Shown: positions 57,190 through 64,000 of the stretch, one piece after another
Layout: every line of letters starts with the position of its first letter
Numbering within the stretch: the stretch's first letter is position 1
Assembly: GCF_019856455.1 (NCBI RefSeq)
Contig: NZ_CP082205.1
Coordinates: 930,001 to 994,000 of the forward strand
Source: Streptococcus suis
Lineage (GTDB): Bacteria; Bacillota; Bacilli; Lactobacillales; Streptococcaceae
Length of the DNA: 64,000 bases
Direction: 5' to 3'
Notes under the pieces: generated by a model
Databases searched by the model: none
Told to the model about the DNA's origin: nothing
The model's input: only the letters and a program-made list of their open reading frames with translations
Program-made: the position numbers and the translations under genes

Positions 57190-58257
57190 TTATACTTGTA
57201 GAAATTCTAGCATTTCTTCCATTGGAATTTGATGGATGGCAGCCTGTCCCAATTGAGGAACGATGACAAGTTTGATGGTCTTGCCACGTGCTTTTTTATC
57301 GTGAGTTAGGGCGGCGTATAATTCATCTACATTCCAAGGCTGGTGTGTAGTCGGCAAGCCGAATTTTTCACACATGGCGATAATCTTTTCTGTCATACCA
57401 GCTGGCATCAGTCCTTTTTTCTCAGCTGTGCGTGAGATTTGTACCATACCGATGGCAACAGCTTCACCGTGCATGACCTGGCCGTAGCCAGCGGTCGCTT
57501 CAATAGCATGTCCAATCGTGTGACCGAAGTTGAGGTAGAGTCTGACACCGTTGTCTAATTCATCTTCGACAACAACCTTGCGTTTGACTTCACAGGAGTG
57601 GTAGATAATATAGTCAGCATGCTCCAGAATGCTCTCGATAGAGCCGTCTAATTGGTCTAGGGTTTCCCAGAGCTCCACATCATCTATTAAGCCATATTTG
57701 ACAACCTCGCCCATTCCTTCAATCAATTCTCGTTTGCCGAGTGTTTTTAGGGTATCAGGGTCAATGAGAACGCCGTCTGGCTGGCAGAAGGTGCCCACCA
57801 TATTTTTGGCAAATGGGATGTTCACGCCAGTTTTTCCCCCGATAGAAGAATCGACTTGGGCAGTTAGGCTGGTTGGAATTTGTAGGAAATGGATACCACG
57901 CATATAGGTAGAAGCGACAAAACCTGCCAAATCGCCAACGACTCCCCCACCGAGAGCAATGATTCCATCACTTCGTGTCATACCATTTTTTACGAGAAAT
58001 TCGTAGGCCTGGTTGACGGTATCAAGATTTTTTGAGGCTTCACCTTCTGGAAATTCAAAGACAATGGTTTCAAAACCAGCTTGTTCTAAGCTTGACTGAA
58101 CTGTTTCGCGGTAGAGTGTGCCAACGTGGTCATCTGTAATAATGGCGATTTTCTGAGGTTTCCAAAGTTCTTTGATCCATGTACCTATCTGTGCTAAACT
58201 TCCTCTTTGGATAAGGATGTCGTAGGGAGTGTTGGGAAGATTGACGGTCAGTTTCAT
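57190..58257 (-). CDS. aroB: 3-dehydroquinate synthase
   Basis: Second shikimate pathway step, NAD and zinc dependent. [19 protein letters not shown] and [10 protein letters not shown] are cofactor and substrate sites; HTIGHAIEA and HGEAVAIGM supply the zinc His residues. Length 355 residues. GAGAGG precedes the ATG. Last gene of the minus-strand unit. Confidence 0.96.
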   Translation of the reverse strand: MKLTVNLPNTPYDILIQRGSLAQIGTWIKELWKPQKIAIITDDHVGTLYRETVQSSLEQAGFETIVFEFPEGEASKNLDTVNQAYEFLVKNGMTRSDGIIALGGGVVGDLAGFVASTYMRGIHFLQIPTSLTAQVDSSIGGKTGVNIPFAKNMVGTFCQPDGVLIDPDTLKTLGKRELIEGMGEVVKYGLIDDVELWETLDQLDGSIESILEHADYIIYHSCEVKRKVVVEDELDNGVRLYLNFGHTIGHAIEATAGYGQVMHGEAVAIGMVQISRTAEKKGLMPAGMTEKIIAMCEKFGLPTTHQPWNVDELYAALTHDKKARGKTIKLVIVPQLGQAAIHQIPMEEMLEFLQV

Positions 58258-58269
58258 CAGATTTCCTCT

Positions 58270-59139
58270 CTATTTGATGTCGTATTTCTGGACTAATTGG
58301 TCCCAAATCAAGTCAGTCGGCATTTCCTTACCAGTCCAGGCTTGGAATGCTTCAGCCGCTTGGAAAAGGAGCATGCCCAAACCGTTAATAGTAGGGGTGC
58401 CTTGTGATTGGGCTAGTTTTAATAAAGGTGTTTCGAATGGTTGATAAATCACATCTGCAACCAAAAGATTTTCGGGAAAGCGAATGGTAGACGGAACAGG
58501 TTGAGAATACCCATCCATGCCTACACTGGTTCCGTTGACTAGTAAGTCGGAGTTGGTGATATGTTCCTGTAGTAATTGGCTATCTTCAAGCGCTAGGACC
58601 TGTATGGGAACTCCAGTTGCTTGAGCAATAGGTGTAAGACTCGTCTGTGTTCTTTCCAAGCTTTGTTGACGGCAGAAAATGGTAATGTTCTTTGCACCAT
58701 CCAATGTAGCCTGAGCTATGATAGCAGTAGAAGCACCACCACCACCTAGAATGGTCAGTCGCTTGTTGCGTACTTGGAATCCTCTTAGTTTTTCTAAACT
58801 TTTGAAGAATCCAATGCCATCGGTATTATGACCGATTAGTAAGCCATCCTGATGAATGACGGTATTGACAGCGCCAATCAAGCGAGCAGAGTCAGTCAGG
58901 TTATCGAGATAAGGGATGACAGCCTGCTTATAGGGCATGGACAGGTTGATACCAAACATATCATATCGTTTGATATTTTCAAGCGTTACAGCCAAATATT
59001 CCTCGGGAATTTCCCAAGCGACATAGACACCATTTACACCTGTTTCTTTAAAGGCCAGATTATGTATGAAGGGAGAAATGGAGTGTTTGATTGGCTTTGC
59101 AACTACGGCAGCAAGACGAGTGTAACCATCAATGTTCAT
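58270..59139 (-). CDS. aroE: Shikimate dehydrogenase
   Basis: Reduces 3-dehydroshikimate with [15 protein letters not shown] binds substrate, LSMPYKQAV carries the catalytic Lys, GGGGASTA the NADP loop, and NGTSVGM and [14 protein letters not shown] follow. Length 289 residues. GGAGGT precedes the ATG; 12 bases separate it from aroB. Confidence 0.95.
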   Translation of the reverse strand: MNIDGYTRLAAVVAKPIKHSISPFIHNLAFKETGVNGVYVAWEIPEEYLAVTLENIKRYDMFGINLSMPYKQAVIPYLDNLTDSARLIGAVNTVIHQDGLLIGHNTDGIGFFKSLEKLRGFQVRNKRLTILGGGGASTAIIAQATLDGAKNITIFCRQQSLERTQTSLTPIAQATGVPIQVLALEDSQLLQEHITNSDLLVNGTSVGMDGYSQPVPSTIRFPENLLVADVIYQPFETPLLKLAQSQGTPTINGLGMLLFQAAEAFQAWTGKEMPTDLIWDQLVQKYDIK

Positions 59140-59184
59140 AGCTTACCTCCAAATTATTTATCGTATAAAAAATTAAGGAAAGAA

Positions 59185-60210
59185 TTAGACAGTTTGATGA
59201 ATTTCACGAATCAGAGCTTCCGTTTTTTCCCAACCTAAGCAAGGGTCGGTAATGGATTTGCCGAATACCTCAGGGCTATCTTGACGGCCGTCTTCTAAGT
59301 AGGATTCAATCATGAAACCACGGACATATTTGCGAATGGATTCGTTCCAAGCACGGTTGATGAGGGTCTGACGGACGATACGGATTTGTTCCAGGTAGTT
59401 TTTACCAGAATTATCATGGTTGGTATCAATTACGATAAATGGATTTTTAAGACCAAATTGTTCATACTGTTTGATGGTTTTCAAGAGAATATCATAGTAG
59501 TAGTTTGGCTCATAACCGCCCTTTTCAGTATTGGCACCACGAAGGATAGCATGAGCTAGAGGGTTGCCATCTGTATCAACTTCTGCATCACGGTAAATAA
59601 AGTTCTGTTTGTTTTGTGCGGCGTAGATACCATTGAACATAACGGTCAAATTACCAGAAGTTGGGTTTTTCATACCAGTTGGCATATCGATACCTGATGC
59701 AACAAATCTATGTTCTTGGTCTTCAACCGAACGCGCTCCGATAGCATGGTAGGACACCAAGTCTTCCACAAGAGGGTAGTTGGCAGAATAGAGCATTTCA
59801 TCAGCAGTTGTGAGTCCGGTCTCAGTAATGACACGGTAGTGCAGATTACGAACGGCAGCGATTCCGTTAATGAGGTCTGGTAATTTAGAAGTATCTGGCT
59901 GATGAACCAGTCCTTTATAGCCTTCCCCATTGGTACGTGGCTTAGCTGTGTAAACCCGCATGACCATGAAGATTTTATCTTTGACTTCCTCTTGAAGCTT
60001 AGAGAGACGACGTGCATATTCTAGAACGGCCTCTTCATTATCTGATGAGCAAGGGCCGATAACCAAGAGCAGACGGTCATCTTCGCCTCGGATAATTCTT
60101 TTCAGTTCTTCATCGCGCTGATTTTTTGCAGCTAGAAATTCTCCTTCTAACTTGGAAAGTTCCTTTACTTTATCGATGTCTAAACTGGTGCTACGTTTGT
60201 GAATTCCCAT
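59185..60210 (-). CDS. DAHP synthase, class I (AroG type), second copy
   Basis: Condenses PEP and erythrose-4-phosphate, the first step of the pathway. LLVIGPCSSDN, RVYTAKPRT, GARSVEDQEHR, KNPTSGNL and IDTNHDNSGK are the metal and substrate segments. 341 residues. AGGAAG precedes the ATG. It lies nine bases after a close paralogue; the two may differ in feedback inhibition by aromatic amino acids, which cannot be read here. Confidence 0.94.
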   Translation of the reverse strand: MGIHKRSTSLDIDKVKELSKLEGEFLAAKNQRDEELKRIIRGEDDRLLLVIGPCSSDNEEAVLEYARRLSKLQEEVKDKIFMVMRVYTAKPRTNGEGYKGLVHQPDTSKLPDLINGIAAVRNLHYRVITETGLTTADEMLYSANYPLVEDLVSYHAIGARSVEDQEHRFVASGIDMPTGMKNPTSGNLTVMFNGIYAAQNKQNFIYRDAEVDTDGNPLAHAILRGANTEKGGYEPNYYYDILLKTIKQYEQFGLKNPFIVIDTNHDNSGKNYLEQIRIVRQTLINRAWNESIRKYVRGFMIESYLEDGRQDSPEVFGKSITDPCLGWEKTEALIREIHQTV

Positions 60211-60219
60211 AATATCTTC

Positions 60220-61257
60220 CTATCTGTTGTAAATTTCTCGGATGAGTTCTTGTGTTTTTTCCCAGCCTAAGCAAGGGTCTGTGATGGATTTTCCATAGAC
60301 ATCTGGATTGTCTTGGCGACCGTCTTCAATGTAGGATTCAATCATGAATCCGCGAACGTAGTTACGAATGGATTCGTTCCAGTCACGGTTGATTAAGGTT
60401 TGACGGACGATACGGATTTGTTCCAAATAATTTTTCCCAGAATTGTCATGGTTGGTATCGATGATGATGAATGGATTTTTCAAACCAAATTGGTCATAGA
60501 GGTCAATGGTTTCCAAGAGATTGTCGTAGTAATAGTTTGGTAGGTATTTACCATTTTCATTGACTGCGCCACGAAGAATAACATGAGCAAGTGGGTTGCC
60601 AGATGTTTCAACTTCAGTATTGTTGAAGAGGAAGGATTGCTTCTTCTGAGCAGCAAAAAGACCGTTGAACATGACTTTGAGGTTGCCAGAAGTTGGATTT
60701 TTCAAGCCTGTTGGAACATCAATGCCTGATGCTACAAAGCGGTGCTGCTGATTTTCAACCGAACGAGCTCCGATAGCGATGTAGGAAACCAAGTCATCAA
60801 CCAAAGGCAGGTTTTCAGGGTAGAGCATCTCGTCAGCAGTAGTTAAACCTGTTTCCGTAATGACACGATAGTGGAGGTTACGAACTGCTTTGATTCCGTT
60901 GATGAGGCTTGGTGCAGCATCGGTATCTGGTTGGTGCATGAGTCCTTTATAACCATCACCATTGGTACGTGGCTTGGCAGTATAGACGCGCATGACCATG
61001 AAAATTTTATCTTTGACCTCTTCTTGGAGCTTGGCCAAGCGGTGAGCATAATCTAAAACAGCCTCTTCATTGTCAGAAGAACATGGTCCAATTACTAGGA
61101 GAAGACGATCATCTTCACCTTTTAAGATGGCTTCAAGTTCACGGTCACGAGCTTGTTTTTTAGTAAGTGTTTCTGGAGAAAGTTTTGAATGTTCTCGTAC
61201 TTGATTAATATCAATTTTTTCGCTGATTGGTGTAAACAATAGGTCTTCCTCTTTCAT
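60220..61257 (-). CDS. DAHP synthase, class I (AroG type), first copy
   Basis: A 345-residue paralogue of the next gene downstream with the same catalytic segments (LLVIGPCSSDN, RVYTAKPRT, GARSVENQQHR, KNPTSGNL). The N-terminal 25 residues differ most, the region that commonly takes part in allostery. First gene of the minus-strand unit. Confidence 0.94.
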   Translation of the reverse strand: MKEEDLLFTPISEKIDINQVREHSKLSPETLTKKQARDRELEAILKGEDDRLLLVIGPCSSDNEEAVLDYAHRLAKLQEEVKDKIFMVMRVYTAKPRTNGDGYKGLMHQPDTDAAPSLINGIKAVRNLHYRVITETGLTTADEMLYPENLPLVDDLVSYIAIGARSVENQQHRFVASGIDVPTGLKNPTSGNLKVMFNGLFAAQKKQSFLFNNTEVETSGNPLAHVILRGAVNENGKYLPNYYYDNLLETIDLYDQFGLKNPFIIIDTNHDNSGKNYLEQIRIVRQTLINRDWNESIRNYVRGFMIESYIEDGRQDNPDVYGKSITDPCLGWEKTQELIREIYNR

Positions 61258-61300
61258 TTATAGATTTCTCAATTATACCATTATTTTTAAGAATTTAAAA
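61258..61300 (-). promoter_or_regulatory. Minus-strand promoter of the DAHP synthase unit
   Basis: TATAAT read on minus at 61277-61272, only 14 bases before the ATG, with a weak -35. The 5' leader is short and shows no ribosome site. Confidence 0.5.
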
Positions 61301-61466
61301 CCAATATTCATGATTTTGTGTAAAAATTACAGTAAATTCTGAAAATTCTTTCTTTAATTTCTGTAGATTTTGAGCATTTCTTTAATTTATACATAATTTG
61401 CCAAAAAAAATCTGAAAATATTCAATAAATATGATAGAATAGGTCTAACACTATTTCGAGGTATGA

Positions 61467-62750
<1,284 letters not shown>

Positions 62751-62758
62751 GAGAACGT

Positions 62759-63250
62759 ATGCCAATCGTTTTACTTGGATTTATGGGAGTTGGAAAAACA
62801 ACAACAGCACATTTGTTAAATCTCCCCGTTTACGATATGGACCATATCATTGAAGAACGGATTGGTATGCCTATTGCTGACTACTTCAGTCTTGAAGGAG
62901 AGGCTTCGTTTAGACAACTGGAGACAGAGGTACTGAAAGAATTGCTGGACTTACCTAGTAATTGTATCGTGTCAACTGGTGGTGGTGTGATTAAATCTGA
63001 AGTAAACAGGGAATTGCTGTTGGCAAATAGGGAGAACAATGTACTTCTTACTGCCTCCTTTGAAGTTTCCTATCAGAGAATTAGTAAGGATAGACAATCG
63101 CAAAGACCTCTCTTTTTACAGTACAGTAAGGAAGAGTTTGAAGCCCTCTATCGTGAACGAATGGCACTTTATCAAGGTTTAGCTGATACTGTAATCGATA
63201 CAGATAAACTGAATCCAGAACAAGTAGCAAGGAAAATTTTATGCAAGTAG
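62759..63250 (+). CDS. aroK: Shikimate kinase
   Basis: Phosphorylates shikimate. P-loop GFMGVGKTT at residues 7-15, MDHIIEERIGMPI, and STGGGVIK. 163 residues. GGAG lies before the ATG; its last ten bases overlap pheA. Confidence 0.95.
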   Translation: MPIVLLGFMGVGKTTTAHLLNLPVYDMDHIIEERIGMPIADYFSLEGEASFRQLETEVLKELLDLPSNCIVSTGGGVIKSEVNRELLLANRENNVLLTASFEVSYQRISKDRQSQRPLFLQYSKEEFEALYRERMALYQGLADTVIDTDKLNPEQVARKILCK

Positions 63251-64000
63251 CCTATCTAGGACCTCGTGGTTCTTTTACACATCAAGTGGCCCAGCAGGCC
63301 TTTCCGACTGCGGATTTGCAGGCTTTTGAGACGATTACAGAGGTTATCAAGGCCTACGAAACGGGAGAAGTTACCTATTCCGTTATTCCAGTAGAGAACT
63401 CGATTGAAGGTAGTGTTCATGAAACGATTGACTATCTCTTTCATCAGGCGGAGATTCATGCGGTTGCAGAGATTGTTCAACCGATTGCTCAACAACTGTT
63501 AGCCACGAGTGCCGATAAGGCTGTAGAGGTTATCTATTCTCATCCGCAGGCAATTGCTCAGGGGAAGAAATATATTCAGGAACATTTTCCTCAGGCTCGT
63601 ATTGAAATAACAGCTAGTACAGCCTATGCTGCTCGCTTTGTGGCAGAACACCCTGAACAACCATTCGCGGCAATTGCTCCGCAAGCGGCAGCAGTTGAAT
63701 ATGGACTGGAAGTAATTGCGCAAGACATTCAGGAAATCAGCGAGAATTTTACACGTTTTTGGATTTTGGGGGATAAAGCTCCGTCTATTGCCCTGAAACA
63801 AGTAGCTAAAAAAGTCAGTCTTGCATTGACATTGCCAGATAACCTGCCAGGAGCCTTGTATAAGGCCATGTCTGTTTTCTCATGGAGAGGAATCAGCTTA
63901 ACAAAAATAGAAAGCCGACCCCTGAAAACGGCTTTGGGTGAGTATTTTTTCATACTGGATCTGGATAATCAGTCTGAGGAATTATTAGCCTATTCTCAAA
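63241..64000 (+). CDS. pheA: Prephenate dehydratase, 3' end outside window
   Basis: Converts prephenate to phenylpyruvate. Starts ATG 63241 inside aroK. YLGPRGSFTHQVAQQ, IPVENSIEGSV, ASTAYAA and ENFTRFWILG (with the catalytic TRF) are present. The ACT domain begins near PGALYKAMSVFSWRGISLTK and holds the ESRP Phe-binding motif. The frame is still open at base 64000, after about 253 residues, near the expected length. Confidence 0.95.
   Translation, partial: MQVAYLGPRGSFTHQVAQQAFPTADLQAFETITEVIKAYETGEVTYSVIPVENSIEGSVHETIDYLFHQAEIHAVAEIVQPIAQQLLATSADKAVEVIYSHPQAIAQGKKYIQEHFPQARIEITASTAYAARFVAEHPEQPFAAIAPQAAAVEYGLEVIAQDIQEISENFTRFWILGDKAPSIALKQVAKKVSLALTLPDNLPGALYKAMSVFSWRGISLTKIESRPLKTALGEYFFILDLDNQSEELLAYSQ

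Noticed and set aside
57081..57266. 61-residue plus-strand ORF across the small repeat
   Set aside because: Overlaps the repeat, the aroB terminator and the aroB 3' end; no family resemblance.

Overview
The window is a low-GC Firmicute chromosome segment, most likely a Streptococcus close to S. suis. This rests on the gene families (Rgp/Gac rhamnose polysaccharide cluster, histidine-triad protein, SAG1386-type LysM protein, LacD, L20-type infC leader), the strong Shine-Dalgarno sites and the BOX-like repeats. It is an inference, since no search was run. No rRNA, tRNA or CRISPR array was seen.

Layout. 1-687: end of a ZIP metal transporter. 785-4873: dTDP-L-rhamnose genes rmlA-rmlC-(small nucleotidyltransferase-like ORF)-rmlB-rmlD. 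4890-9872: two secreted wall proteins, a sortase substrate and a repeat-rich amidase. The amidase is followed in the -1 frame by a glucosaminidase, and the junction looks like a programmed frameshift site. 9942-12491 (minus): GacH-like glycerol-phosphate transferase. 12700-29623: a long rhamnan polysaccharide operon (rgpA-B-C-D-F, flippase, GT-C-like protein, several glycosyltransferases, GacI/GacJ-like pair). It ends in a membrane glycerophosphodiesterase-like gene whose N-terminus contains an (AT)13 tract that puts it out of frame. 29803-33026: housekeeping genes (EbsA-like, ferredoxin, LysM protein, cmk, infC-rpmI-rplT with an L20 leader). 33059-35666: an IS4-family element inserted in the rplT terminator and itself split by an IS630-family element. 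35875-40841: histidine-triad surface protein and LtaS. 40958-45420: rRNA methyltransferase, aroD, aroC, tyrA, ylbF. 45689-47859: nagA-lacD. 47912-57045: two 1612-bp IS110-family (IS1111-like) copies in direct orientation, enclosing a decayed IS30-family element and a four-gene ABC transporter operon preceded by a Tyr/Phe-rich leader peptide and terminator. 57190-61257 (minus): two DAHP synthases, aroE, aroB. 61470-64000: aroA, aroK and pheA (runs off the end).

How it fits together. The first half makes dTDP-rhamnose, polymerises and exports a rhamnan, and decorates it with side chains and probably glycerol phosphate. The phosphodiesterase-like gene may switch that decoration on and off. The second half is shikimate and aromatic amino acid metabolism. 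The ABC operon, preceded by a Tyr/Phe-rich leader, fits an aromatic amino acid or related uptake role and sits among the aro genes. The aro genes that related streptococci usually keep in one operon are split here into three blocks, with insertion sequences between them.
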